In this document: piece by piece, positions 42,101 to 50,105 of the stretch
Layout: each line of letters opens with the position of its first letter
Numbering within the stretch: position 1 is the first letter of the stretch
NCBI GenBank assembly: GCA_934454845.1
Contig: CAKSGV010000002.1
Location: 52,982 to 116,981, forward strand
Direction: 5' to 3'
Origin: an uncultured Eubacteriales bacterium
GTDB taxonomy: Bacteria; Bacillota; Clostridia; Oscillospirales; Acutalibacteraceae
DNA length: 64,000 nt
Program-made: the position numbers and the translations under genes
Notes under the pieces: model-generated
What the model saw: the letters and a program-made list of their open reading frames with translations, nothing else
Database searches by the model: none
What the model was told of the DNA's origin: nothing

Positions 42101-42168
42101 GATGGGCAACGGCGTTCATTCGGCAGAAGGGATAATTGCCCTTTTCCGATGAGCGCTTTTATTTTTTT
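42101..42168 (+). promoter_or_regulatory. glnA leader: ANTAR-type hairpin overlapping a terminator
   Basis: Hairpin GATGGGC (42101-42107), hexaloop AACGGC (42108-42113) with A at position 1 and G at position 4, GTTCATT (42114-42120). The terminator uses GCGTTCATTCGG (42112-42123) with CCGATGAGCGC (42146-42156), an inner AAGGG/CCCTT stem, and then TTTTATTTTTTT (42157-42168). The two structures share 42112-42120 and cannot coexist. The A1/G4 hexaloop is the known recognition feature for ANTAR antiterminators, and an ANTAR gene follows glnA. Confidence 0.65.
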
Positions 42169-42184
42169 AAGGCAGGTAGAGAAT

Positions 42185-43393
42185 ATGAATTATACCTCTG
42201 AAGAAATTTTACAATATGTAGAAGAAAAAGACGTTAAGTTTATTAGGCTTGCGTTTTGCGATGTCTTTGGTTTGCAAAAAAATATTTCTATAATGCCGGG
42301 CGAGCTGAAAAAAGCTTTAAGCACGGGAATCGCTATTGACGGATCGGCTGTCAGAGGTTTTTCAACCTGCGTTCATTCTGATCTGTTTTTGCACCCCGAT
42401 TGCGGCACTTTGAGCGTTTTGCCCTGGCGCCCAGAACACGGAAGAGTGGTAAGAATGTTCTGCGATATCACTTATCCCGACGGCACGCCTTTTGAAGGAG
42501 ATTTAAGGCATATTCTTAAAAAAGCCGTAAAAGACGCGGAGGATAATGGCGAAAAGTATTATTTCGGCGCGGAAATGGAATTTTATTTATTCAAGCTTGA
42601 TGAAAACGGCGAAAAAACTTTTATACCTTATGATAACGCCGGATATATGGATATTGCTCCCGAAGATAAGGGCGAAAATGTTCGCAGAGAAATATGCTTA
42701 ACTCTTGAGCAAATGGGAATTATTCCTGAAAGCTCGCATCACGAAGAGGGACCAGGACAGAATGAAATAGATTTCAGGTATTCCGATCCTGTTACAGCTG
42801 CGGATAATGCCGTAACATTCAAATCGGTTGTGAACACCGTAGCGGCAAGGAACGGGCTTTGGGCTTCATTTTCTCCGAGACCGCTTAAAAATTGCTCCGG
42901 AAACGGAATGCACATAAATATTTCCGCAAAATCGGAAAAAAGAGATGATGTTCTTTCGAATGTTATAGAGGGGATATTAAAAAGATCTAAGGAGATTACA
43001 GCTTTCCTTAATGTCTGCGAGGAGTCATATTTAAGGCTTGGCAGAGATAAGTCACCGAAATTTATTTCCTGGTCTAATGAAAACAGATCTCAGCTTATAA
43101 GAGTTCCTGCAGCCGAGGGAGAATTTAAAAGAGCGGAATTAAGATCGCCAGATCCTTTGTGCAATCCTTATCTTGCTTTTTATCTTATAATGAAAGCTGC
43201 TGGTGAGGGAATAGAAAAAAATTACAAGTTAAGAGATCCGAAAGATGTCAATATGTTTGCTTTGAATGAGGATGAATTAATTGATACCGAATCTTTACCG
43301 GAAAGTCTTGAAGAAGCAAAATCGGCAGCAAATAAAAGCGATTTTATTCGGGAAAATCTCCCCGAGTCGGTGATCGGAGAATATATTTCTTAA
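42185..43393 (+). CDS. glnA: type I glutamine synthetase, short form
   Basis: Forms glutamine from glutamate, ammonia and ATP. 402 residues, about 40 shorter than the usual 440-470. Active-site motifs are present: VKFIRLAFCDVFG, IDGSAVRGF, FGAEMEFYLF, GPGQNEIDFRYSDP, NGMHINIS, NRSQLIRVPA and AELRSPDPLCNPYLAF. Missing relative to the Bacillus enzyme are part of a middle loop and the final helix-tail of roughly 25 residues that in Bacillus takes part in feedback regulation and binding of GlnR/TnrA. ATG 42185 is chosen since the frame upstream runs through the leader terminator. Regulated probably by antitermination. Confidence 0.94.
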   Translation: MNYTSEEILQYVEEKDVKFIRLAFCDVFGLQKNISIMPGELKKALSTGIAIDGSAVRGFSTCVHSDLFLHPDCGTLSVLPWRPEHGRVVRMFCDITYPDGTPFEGDLRHILKKAVKDAEDNGEKYYFGAEMEFYLFKLDENGEKTFIPYDNAGYMDIAPEDKGENVRREICLTLEQMGIIPESSHHEEGPGQNEIDFRYSDPVTAADNAVTFKSVVNTVAARNGLWASFSPRPLKNCSGNGMHINISAKSEKRDDVLSNVIEGILKRSKEITAFLNVCEESYLRLGRDKSPKFISWSNENRSQLIRVPAAEGEFKRAELRSPDPLCNPYLAFYLIMKAAGEGIEKNYKLRDPKDVNMFALNEDELIDTESLPESLEEAKSAANKSDFIRENLPESVIGEYIS

Positions 43394-43411
43394 AATCGGG
43401 AGGAAAAAGGC

Positions 43412-43993
43412 TTGCAGCTTGAAGAAAGAATATACGATCTTCTTTTGGTATCGGCTTCCGAAAAATTCAATATGTCTGTTATGCCTATCTTGCCGGAGTC
43501 AAGATTTAATACGGTTATTTTATCCGATATTGCTTCTGCAAGGCGCAGAGTTTTGCAAAAGCGCCCCGATATTGTGATAATAAACGCGCCTTTGCCCGAC
43601 GATTTCGGAACAAGATTCGCTCTTGACCTTTGCAGCTGCTCTACAACGGGCGTATTACTTATAGTAAAATCCGAATTTTTGCCCGATATTTCTGCGCAGG
43701 TTTCGAGATTCGGAGTTTTAACTCTTCAAAAGCCGACAACGGCGGGAATGATAACTTCTTCTTTGCAGCTTCTTTGCGGAACATGCGAGCGGCTTAAAAG
43801 AATGGAAGAGAAAACCGTTTCTGTAGAAGAGGAAATGAAAGAAATAAGGCTTGTAAACAGGGCAAAATGGTTGCTTATCGATCAGCTTAAAATGACTGAG
43901 AACGAAGCCCATAAGTTTATTGAAAAGCAGGCAATGGACAGATGCGTTACCAAAAAGAAAATTGCTGAAAATATAATATTAACATATAAATAA
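43412..43993 (+). CDS. ANTAR-domain response-regulator-like antiterminator (NitR-type)
   Basis: 193 residues. N-terminal 115 residues have a receiver-like alternating pattern (VILSDIASARRRV; PDIVIINAPLPDDFG; GVLLIVKSE; VLTLQKP), but the phosphoacceptor Asp pocket looks degenerate. A short coiled coil (about 125-145) leads into an ANTAR domain (LVNRAKWLLIDQLKMTENEA...KKKIAENIIL). ANTAR proteins bind paired RNA hairpins and prevent termination. Start TTG 43412, 8 nt after GGAGG. Lies 18 bp after glnA, as in the clostridial glnA-nitR operon, so it probably acts on the glnA leader. Confidence 0.88.
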   Translation: MQLEERIYDLLLVSASEKFNMSVMPILPESRFNTVILSDIASARRRVLQKRPDIVIINAPLPDDFGTRFALDLCSCSTTGVLLIVKSEFLPDISAQVSRFGVLTLQKPTTAGMITSSLQLLCGTCERLKRMEEKTVSVEEEMKEIRLVNRAKWLLIDQLKMTENEAHKFIEKQAMDRCVTKKKIAENIILTYK

Positions 43994-44007
43994 GAGGAGT
44001 ACTTAAA

Positions 44008-45606
44008 ATGACAAAATATATTTTTGTTACCGGCGGAGTTGTGTCAGGACTCGGAAAAGGGATAACTGCCGCTTCACTCGGCAGACTTTTAAAAGCAAGA
44101 GGTCTTAAAGTTGCAGCTCAAAAGCTCGATCCGTATATCAATGTCGATCCGGGAACTATGAGCCCCTATCAGCACGGCGAAGTTTATGTTACGGAAGACG
44201 GCGCTGAAACCGATCTTGATCTGGGTCACTATGAAAGATTTATAGATGAAAATCTTAATAAATTTTCAAACCTCACAACAGGTAAGGTCTATTGGAATGT
44301 GCTTAATAAAGAGCGCAGGGGAGAATATTTAGGCTCCACGGTGCAGGTAATTCCTCATATCACAAATGAAATTAAGGATTTTGTTTACAGAGTAGGAAAG
44401 CAAACAGACGCCGATGTGGTTATCACCGAAATAGGCGGCACGATTGGAGATATAGAGTCACAGCCGTTTCTTGAGGCGGTAAGGCAGATATCTTTGGAAG
44501 TCGGGAAAGAAAACAGCCTGTTTATCCATGTTACTCTCGTTCCTTTCCTGAGCGGCTCCGATGAGCATAAATCCAAGCCTACCCAGCATTCCGTAAAAGA
44601 ATTGCAGGGAATGGGAATAAGGCCTGATATAATTGTTTTGAGGTGCGATGAGCCTTTGGAAGAATCTATCTTCAAAAAGATCTCAATGTTTTGCAATGTT
44701 AAACCCGACTGCGTTATAGAAAATCTTACTATTCCTTGCCTTTATGAAGCTCCTCTTATGCTTGAAAAAGCCCATTTCTCATCGGTTGTTTTAAGAGAAC
44801 TCGGAATTGAAGCAAAATCTCCCGATCTTACTGAATGGACCGAAATGGTAAAGAAAATAAAGGCGGCAAAAAAAGAAGTAAATATAGGTCTTATAGGAAA
44901 ATATGTTCAGCTGCATGATGCGTATCTTTCCGTTGCCGAAGCTTTAAGGCACGCGGGATATTCTCTTGATACAAAAGTCAAAATAAACTGGATAGATTCC
45001 GAAACTCTTACAAATGATACTTATTGCGATCTTTTGGCTCATCTTGACGGAATAATAGTTCCGGGCGGCTTTGGCGGAAGAGGAATTGAGGGAATGATTT
45101 TGGCTGCAAAATATGCAAGAGAAAATAAGATTCCTTATTTCGGTATTTGCCTCGGAATGCAGATAGCGGTCATAGAGTATGCAAGAAATGTTGCGGGAAT
45201 TATTGACGCTGATTCGGGTGAATTTGATGAGATCTGCAAAAATAAAGTTATTGATTTTATGCCCGGTCAGAGCGACAGCGTAGATAAAGGCGGCACTTTA
45301 AGGCTCGGTGCATATCCGTGCGTTATCAAAGAAAACACCACGATGTTTAAATGCTATAAATCAAAGGAGATTTCCGAAAGACACCGCCACCGCTATGAAT
45401 TTAATAATGATTACAGGACTGTTCTTGAGAACGCGGGGCTTACTTTATCCGGTCTTTCGCCCGACGGCAGACTTGTGGAAACAGTCGAGCTTTCGGACAG
45501 GGATTTCTATGTGGGAGTTCAGTTCCACCCCGAATTTAAATCAAGACCGAATATAGCACACCCACTGTTTAAAGGTTTTATAAAAGCAGCAATGGAAAAG
45601 AATTAA
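44008..45606 (+). CDS. pyrG: CTP synthase
   Basis: Amination of UTP to CTP using glutamine. 532 residues: N-terminal synthetase domain (KYIFVTGGVVSGLGKGITAA; DPYINVDPGTMSPYQHGEVY) and C-terminal class I amidotransferase with nucleophile Cys in FGICLGMQ (near 380) and HPEFKSRP. Follows the ANTAR gene by 14 bp, so its transcription may partly depend on glnA; both enzymes sit at glutamine metabolism. Confidence 0.98.
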   Translation: MTKYIFVTGGVVSGLGKGITAASLGRLLKARGLKVAAQKLDPYINVDPGTMSPYQHGEVYVTEDGAETDLDLGHYERFIDENLNKFSNLTTGKVYWNVLNKERRGEYLGSTVQVIPHITNEIKDFVYRVGKQTDADVVITEIGGTIGDIESQPFLEAVRQISLEVGKENSLFIHVTLVPFLSGSDEHKSKPTQHSVKELQGMGIRPDIIVLRCDEPLEESIFKKISMFCNVKPDCVIENLTIPCLYEAPLMLEKAHFSSVVLRELGIEAKSPDLTEWTEMVKKIKAAKKEVNIGLIGKYVQLHDAYLSVAEALRHAGYSLDTKVKINWIDSETLTNDTYCDLLAHLDGIIVPGGFGGRGIEGMILAAKYARENKIPYFGICLGMQIAVIEYARNVAGIIDADSGEFDEICKNKVIDFMPGQSDSVDKGGTLRLGAYPCVIKENTTMFKCYKSKEISERHRHRYEFNNDYRTVLENAGLTLSGLSPDGRLVETVELSDRDFYVGVQFHPEFKSRPNIAHPLFKGFIKAAMEKN

Positions 45607-45616
45607 AAATCATTAA

Positions 45617-45649
45617 AAAATCGCGTGCCTGATAAAGGTACGCGATTTT
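45617..45649. terminator. bidirectional terminator between pyrG and upp
   Basis: AAAATCGCGTGCCT (45617-45630) pairs with AGGTACGCGATTTT (45636-45649), one G-U pair, T/A runs on both sides. Confidence 0.88.
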
Positions 45650-45665
45650 AAATTTTAAGAATATA

Positions 45666-46298
45666 TTATTTTGTGCCGAAAATTCTGTCACCTGCGTCGC
45701 CGAGGCCTGGAACAATATAGCAGTGATCGTTAAGATGATCGTCAAGTCCTGCACAATATACCGGAACATCGGGATGAGCTTCTGTGAAAGCTTTGATTCC
45801 CTCGGGAGCTGCGATAATGCACATAAATTTAATTCTCTTCGGAGAATATTCTTTGATTTTTGAAACAGCGTCGATAGCGCTTCCGCCGGTTGCGAGCATA
45901 GGATCTAAAACGAAAACATCTCTTTCGTTAAGATCTGCGGGTAATTTGCAATAGTAATCTACCGGAGTGTGAGTAACAGGATCGCGGTACATTCCTATAT
46001 GGCCTACTCTTGCGGCGGGGATAAGGCTTAAAACACCGTCAACCATTCCGAGGCCTGCCCTTAGAATCGGCACAAAAGCCATTTTTCTGCCTGCGAGAAT
46101 TTTCGTTTTTGCAGTAGCAACGGGGGTTTTTGTTTCAACATCTTTAAGCGGAAGATCTCTGGTGGATTCATAGCACATCAGCATTGCTATTTCGCTGATA
46201 AGCTCACGGAATTGCTTAGAGCCTGTTTTTTCATCGCGCAAAATACTCAGCTTATGCTGGATGAGCGGGTGATCCATAATAAATACATTCTTGTTCAT
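45666..46298 (-). CDS. upp: uracil phosphoribosyltransferase
   Basis: Salvages uracil with PRPP to UMP. 210 residues; HPLIQHKLSILRDEKTGSKQF start, PILRAGLGMVDG, PRPP loop VLDPMLATGGSA and a C-terminal YIVPGLGDAGDRIFGTK. GGAGG-containing site (46306-46312 region). Last of a leftward run tsaE-tsaB-rpiB-upp, separated from rpiB by a terminator hairpin. Confidence 0.98.
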   Translation of the reverse strand: MNKNVFIMDHPLIQHKLSILRDEKTGSKQFRELISEIAMLMCYESTRDLPLKDVETKTPVATAKTKILAGRKMAFVPILRAGLGMVDGVLSLIPAARVGHIGMYRDPVTHTPVDYYCKLPADLNERDVFVLDPMLATGGSAIDAVSKIKEYSPKRIKFMCIIAAPEGIKAFTEAHPDVPVYCAGLDDHLNDHCYIVPGLGDAGDRIFGTK

Positions 46299-46325
46299 TT
46301 TTTTATCCTCCGAAAATTTTTTATT

Positions 46326-46358
46326 AAAAGCGATGCTGTTGTTGCGAGCGTCGCTTTT
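46326..46358 (-). terminator. hairpin terminator between rpiB and upp
   Basis: AAAAGCGA (46326-46333) pairs with TCGCTTTT (46351-46358), with further inner GC pairing; leftward transcripts end in TCGCTTTTAAT. upp may rely on read-through or an unseen promoter. Confidence 0.6.
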
Positions 46359-46796
46359 TTATTTTTCAAGCTCAGAAATTTTATCAAGCCTTTTTTGGTG
46401 GCGGCCGCCTTCGTATTGAGTGTCGATAAAGATATCAACAAGTTCAAGAGCTGTGCCCACGCCTATCACTCTTCCGCCGAGGCAAAGCACGTTTGCATCG
46501 TTATGTAAACGTGTGTATTTTGCGGAAAAATGGTCGCTGAGTGCCGCTGCGCGGATACCTTTTATCTTATTTGCCGCGATCGACATTCCTATGCCTGTTC
46601 CGCAGACTAAAATTCCACGATCATATCCATTACTTAAAAGTTCTGTGCAAACTTTTTTTGCAATATCGGGATAATCCACCGAATCGTGCGTATAAGTTCC
46701 TAAATCGGTTACTTCGAATTTTCTTTCTTTAAGGTGCTTAACGATTTCGTTTTTATGATCAAGTCCGCCGTGATCGCAGCCTATTGCTATTTTCAT
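46359..46796 (-). CDS. rpiB: ribose-5-phosphate isomerase B
   Basis: Isomerises ribose 5-phosphate and ribulose 5-phosphate in the pentose phosphate pathway. 145 residues, RpiB/LacAB family: IGCDHGGLDHKNEI, catalytic Cys region LVCGTGIGMSIAANK, NVLCLGGRVIG. The start overlaps the tsaB stop by 4 bp. Confidence 0.97.
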   Translation of the reverse strand: MKIAIGCDHGGLDHKNEIVKHLKERKFEVTDLGTYTHDSVDYPDIAKKVCTELLSNGYDRGILVCGTGIGMSIAANKIKGIRAAALSDHFSAKYTRLHNDANVLCLGGRVIGVGTALELVDIFIDTQYEGGRHQKRLDKISELEK

Positions 46797-47509
46797 TGTT
46801 TTCCCTCCGATTTTTTTGTTTTAAGCTCTCGCTCGGCCTGTGATTGTCTTAAATATTCCGGCACTAAATTTTCAGCCAAAACGGTTTTGTTTGAATTCAA
46901 CATTTTCTCGGCGATTTTTCCCACGCCTACGGCGCTTTGATACTTGTTTACATCTGCCGCTTTGATTATTTGTCCGTGGGTATTTTTTATAAGTTCAAAA
47001 AACATATCGGCACCGTCGCCACAGATGAGAACTTTTTCTTTTTTACTTATTTCGGTTATTTCTTCGATAACATCTTCGCATTTTACTGCGCGGTCGGCGC
47101 AAAGCCTTATTAATTTTCCGCTTTTTGCACGAAAAAGCGCATTATATACTTGTTTGCACCTTGCATCCATAACACAGCATAAAACCGCGTCAAGATCCGT
47201 GTGCTGCGCCGCCATAGCTTCAAGCGTGGAAATTCCGATACAAGGAATATTTAAAGGCTCTGCAAGTCCTTTTAAAAGCGCCGCCGCAATTCTAAGCCCT
47301 GTAAAAGAACCCGGTCCCGAGCTTACGGCGATAGCAGATATATCCTTCAATTCGGTTTTAGAATTTTTCAAAACTTCGTCTGCAAGCGGCAAAAGAGTTT
47401 GTGAATGAGTAAGACCGACATTTAAATATGCCGATGATAAAACTTTCTCATTTTCAGTGACTGCCGCCGAAACTGAAACGGCGGAAGCTTCAAGAGATAA
47501 AATTTTCAT
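46793..47509 (-). CDS. tsaB: tRNA threonylcarbamoyladenosine biosynthesis protein TsaB
   Basis: Partner of TsaD in t6A37 synthesis. 238 residues with an ASKHA-type first half: ILSLEASAVSVSAAV, LGLTHSQTLLPL-like HSQTLLPLADEVL, VSSGPGSFTGLRI. The Cys-rich middle and basic tail (KTKKSEGKQ) are unremarkable. Overlaps tsaE by 4 bp. tsaD is not in the window; mtaB (12505-13785) acts on the t6A product. Confidence 0.94.
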   Translation of the reverse strand: MKILSLEASAVSVSAAVTENEKVLSSAYLNVGLTHSQTLLPLADEVLKNSKTELKDISAIAVSSGPGSFTGLRIAAALLKGLAEPLNIPCIGISTLEAMAAQHTDLDAVLCCVMDARCKQVYNALFRAKSGKLIRLCADRAVKCEDVIEEITEISKKEKVLICGDGADMFFELIKNTHGQIIKAADVNKYQSAVGVGKIAEKMLNSNKTVLAENLVPEYLRQSQAERELKTKKSEGKQ

Positions 47510-47940
47510 TTTTGATCTCTCCTTGAAATGATTATCTTTCTGTCACTTTCATTTTCACCTTTAAGCAGCGAAATATAGATCGTGTTCTCTTCAAAAACGG
47601 AGGAAATATTTTCGCTCCATTCCACAGCCAAAACGCTTTTATCGGACATATAGTCAAAATATCCGGTGGAAAACAGATCGTCTTCATTTTTTATTCTATA
47701 CATATCAAAATGAATAAGATCAAGTCTGCCTCCGCGGTATTCATTAACAAGCGCAAAAGTGGGGGAGGTGATATAGCCTGAAAATCCGAGTCCTCTGGCA
47801 AGACCTCTTACAAAACAGGTTTTTCCCATTCCCAGCCCGCCGCAAAACGCTATTATTTCTCCTCCTGAAAGCGATTTGGAAAATTTCTCTGCAGCTTTCT
47901 CGGTTTCGGCAGGTGAATGAGAAATTATATTTTGATCCAA
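47506..47940 (-). CDS. tsaE: tRNA threonylcarbamoyladenosine biosynthesis ATPase TsaE
   Basis: P-loop ATPase of the t6A pathway. About 144 residues: Walker A FCGGLGMGKTCFVRG, SPTFALVNEY, HFDMYRI, and VLAVEWSENI. Start TTG 47940 lies about 9 nt after AAAGG; an ATG at 47946 is nearly on top of that site, and further upstream frame has no ribosome-binding site. First gene of the leftward operon, with a promoter at 47974-48002. Confidence 0.94.
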   Translation of the reverse strand: MDQNIISHSPAETEKAAEKFSKSLSGGEIIAFCGGLGMGKTCFVRGLARGLGFSGYITSPTFALVNEYRGGRLDLIHFDMYRIKNEDDLFSTGYFDYMSDKSVLAVEWSENISSVFEENTIYISLLKGENESDRKIIISRRDQK

Positions 47941-47973
47941 GCCCATCACCTTTATATAATTTAATATCAATTA

Positions 47974-48002
47974 ATATTATCATAAATAATTCATCTTGTC
48001 AA
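47974..48002 (-). promoter_or_regulatory. sigma-A-type promoter for tsaE operon
   Basis: Reading leftward: TTGACA (48002-47997), 17-bp spacer, TAATAT (47979-47974). Confidence 0.7.
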
Positions 48003-48070
48003 TTATTAAGTCAAATTGCAATAAATGAGGAGGGAATTTTTGTAAGATATAACATTTTTGAAAAAAACAC

Positions 48071-48099
48071 TTGATTTTTGTGCTTAGTGGCATTATAAT
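48071..48099 (+). promoter_or_regulatory. promoter of the division and cell wall (dcw) cluster
   Basis: TTGATT (48071-48076), 17-bp spacer, TATAAT (48094-48099), directly before the MraZ repeat array. Confidence 0.75.
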
Positions 48100-48104
48100 T
48101 CATT

Positions 48105-48155
48105 TAGGTGGAGAAAAGTGTGTTTAAGTGTCACTAAAGTGTATTGATGTGGTGA
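48105..48155 (+). promoter_or_regulatory. MraZ-type operator: five GTG repeats
   Basis: Five units close to the AAAGTG(T/G)NNN form known for MraZ binding start at 48105 (TAGGTG), 48115 (AAAGTG), 48125 (TAAGTG), 48136 (AAAGTG) and 48146 (GATGTG), spaced 10, 10, 11 and 10 bp. They cover the predicted transcription start, which suits autoregulation by MraZ. Confidence 0.75.
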
Positions 48156-48180
48156 ATTTTAAAGAAAGGAGTGTCAGCCC

Positions 48181-48606
48181 GTGCTTTTCGGAGGATATCA
48201 GCATACCGTGGATAAAAAAGGCAGGGTTGCCATTCCTGCAAAGCTTAGAGATGAGCTGGGCGAAAGCTTTATGATATGCCGCGGAATATACGGAAAAAGA
48301 TGTATATGTGTTTATTCGCTTGATGAGTGGGACAAGCTTGTAGAGAAGATAGGAAATCTTCCGTCGGCAAAATCGAGCGTTGTAAAAAGATTTTTGTATG
48401 ACGGCGCTTTCAATGTTGAGTTTGATACTCAGGGAAGGATTCTTATTCCTGCCGCTTTGAGGGAATATGCGCAGCTTGAAAGCACTGCTCACATCACCGG
48501 AATGGATACTAATCTTGAGATCTGGAATACAGAGCTTTGGAAAGAAGAAAACGAAAAATACACGCCCGAATCCATTGCCTCTATTGTTGAGGAGCTTGAT
48601 TTTTAA
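48181..48606 (+). CDS. mraZ: transcriptional regulator MraZ
   Basis: 141 residues with two SpoVT/AbrB-like half-sites, each holding the DxxxR signature: VDKKGRVAIPAKLRDEL and DTQGRILIPAALREY. Regulates the dcw operon by binding repeats upstream of itself. Starts at GTG 48181, 9 nt after AAAGGAG. Followed after 2 bp by rsmH. Confidence 0.96.
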   Translation: MLFGGYQHTVDKKGRVAIPAKLRDELGESFMICRGIYGKRCICVYSLDEWDKLVEKIGNLPSAKSSVVKRFLYDGAFNVEFDTQGRILIPAALREYAQLESTAHITGMDTNLEIWNTELWKEENEKYTPESIASIVEELDF

Positions 48607-48608
48607 GT

Positions 48609-49529
48609 ATGGAATTTGTGCATAAATCGGTTCTTTTGGAAGAAACCGTTAATTCACTCAATGTTAAATCTGACGGCATATATGTTGACGGTACAGCCGG
48701 GGGAGCGGGGCATTCGCTTGAAATCGCAAAAAAGCTTAAAAGCGGACTGCTTATAGCGCTCGACAGGGACCCCGATGCTGTGATTACCGCAACGGACAGG
48801 CTTAAAGGCTATAACGCAAAGGTGATCAAAAGCAACTTTATTAATATGGATGAGGTGCTTAAATCCTTAGGGATAGAAAAGGTTGACGGAATTATGCTTG
48901 ACCTCGGTGTTTCTTCCTTTCAGCTTGATAATAAGGACAGAGGGTTTTCTTATAAAAGCGACGCTCCTTTGGATATGAGAATGTCAAAATCGGGAAAGAG
49001 CGCCGCCGATCTTGTTAATAATCTTTCAAGAGATGAGCTTACAAGAATTTTCAGAAGTTACGGCGAAGAAAAATTCGCCTATAAAATAGCTGATAACATT
49101 GTAAAATGCAGAGAAAAAGCTCCTATAAAAACAACTCTTGAGCTTGCCGATATAATCGCCTCAAGCGTGCCTGCATCCGCCAGGCGTGACGGCCACCCGG
49201 CGCGGAAATGCTTTCAGGCGATAAGAATAGCCGTAAATGACGAGCTTTCAAATCTCGAAACCGCTCTTGATAAAGCTTTCGAGCTTTTAAATCAAAACGG
49301 AATACTGAGTGTGATAACCTTTCACTCTTTAGAGGATAGAATTGTAAAAACCAAATTCCGTGAGTATTGCACGGGATGTATTTGTCCTCCGGATCTTCCG
49401 GTATGCGTTTGCCACAGAGAACCCAGAGGAAAGCTTTTAAATAAAAAGCCGATAATTGCTTCTGCAAAAGAGCTTGAAGAAAATCCGAGAAGCAGAAGTG
49501 CAAAATTAAGATCGATAATTAAACTTTGA
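48609..49529 (+). CDS. rsmH: 16S rRNA (cytosine(1402)-N(4))-methyltransferase
   Basis: 306 residues (MraW). SAM motif YVDGTAGGAGHSLEI, LDLGVSSFQLD, KDRGFSYKSDAPLDMRM, and the late VITFHSLEDRIVK are all standard. N4-methylates C1402 of 16S rRNA. An HRRP-like insert with several cysteines (CTGCICPPDLPVCVC) near 255-270 is typical. Second gene of dcw. Confidence 0.97.
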   Translation: MEFVHKSVLLEETVNSLNVKSDGIYVDGTAGGAGHSLEIAKKLKSGLLIALDRDPDAVITATDRLKGYNAKVIKSNFINMDEVLKSLGIEKVDGIMLDLGVSSFQLDNKDRGFSYKSDAPLDMRMSKSGKSAADLVNNLSRDELTRIFRSYGEEKFAYKIADNIVKCREKAPIKTTLELADIIASSVPASARRDGHPARKCFQAIRIAVNDELSNLETALDKAFELLNQNGILSVITFHSLEDRIVKTKFREYCTGCICPPDLPVCVCHREPRGKLLNKKPIIASAKELEENPRSRSAKLRSIIKL

Positions 49530-49541
49530 CAGGAGATAGCT

Positions 49542-50009
49542 ATGGATAACGTCAAATATTATAATGACAGCCTTGCATATGATTTTGAAATGTTTATGCC
49601 TCGCGAAAAGAGGGCACAAAGGCCTGATAATATAGTTAAACTTCCTTCTGCCAAGGTCAGAGCCAAGGCTAAAGCGGCTCCGAGAAGACTTACTGTTTCC
49701 GCTTTTGCGGTAATGGCTTCTTTTATTCTGCTTGCAGGTCTTTGCGGAAATATTTTTTTACGTCTTAAAATCAACGAAGTAAACTCGAAGATAAATGATA
49801 TGAAAAAAGAAGTCGATGTTCTTAACAGCTATAAGACAAGCCTTGAAGTCAACCTAGAAAGAAAAATATCTTATTATAATATAGAGCTTGAAGCAACACA
49901 GCTCGGAATGACCAAAATGAGCAAGGATAAGGTCAATTATATAAGAGTGAACGATAAAAATACCGCCGTAACGAATGACGGCGAAACCGTCTCGAGCAAA
50001 ACGAAATAA
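49542..50009 (+). CDS. ftsL: cell division protein FtsL-like
   Basis: 155 residues: basic cytoplasmic N-terminus (to about 48), one membrane helix (about 50-72), then a heptad coiled coil (EVNSKINDMKKEVDVLNSYK) and a polar tail. This bitopic layout between rsmH and the transpeptidase is diagnostic of FtsL by position, though sequence conservation is low. Part of the FtsLBQ/divisome scaffold. Confidence 0.85.
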   Translation: MDNVKYYNDSLAYDFEMFMPREKRAQRPDNIVKLPSAKVRAKAKAAPRRLTVSAFAVMASFILLAGLCGNIFLRLKINEVNSKINDMKKEVDVLNSYKTSLEVNLERKISYYNIELEATQLGMTKMSKDKVNYIRVNDKNTAVTNDGETVSSKTK

Positions 50010-50044
50010 TGTATATAACAGTCAATAATATAATATAAATAAAT

Positions 50045-50081
50045 ACGAGAGTCAGGGGCAAAACCTGCGGCTCTCGTTTTC
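50045..50081 (+). terminator. attenuator-like hairpin between ftsL and the transpeptidase
   Basis: ACGAGAG (50045-50051) pairs with CTCTCGT (50071-50077), with an inner CAGG/CCTG stem, then TTTTC, in the 96-bp gap. May partly decouple mraZ-rsmH-ftsL from the rest. Confidence 0.65.
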
Positions 50082-50105
50082 AAGCATTAAAAGGAGGCTG
50101 AAAAA

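Noticed and set aside
41868..42119. Leftward open frame of 83 codons across the glnA upstream region
   Set aside because: No ribosome-binding site, composition unlike a protein, and it runs antisense through hairpins, a terminator and the glnA promoter.
42095..42184. Extra N-terminal 30 residues in frame with glnA
   Set aside because: The stretch encodes the leader hairpin and terminator, and glutamine synthetase homology begins right at ATG 42185.
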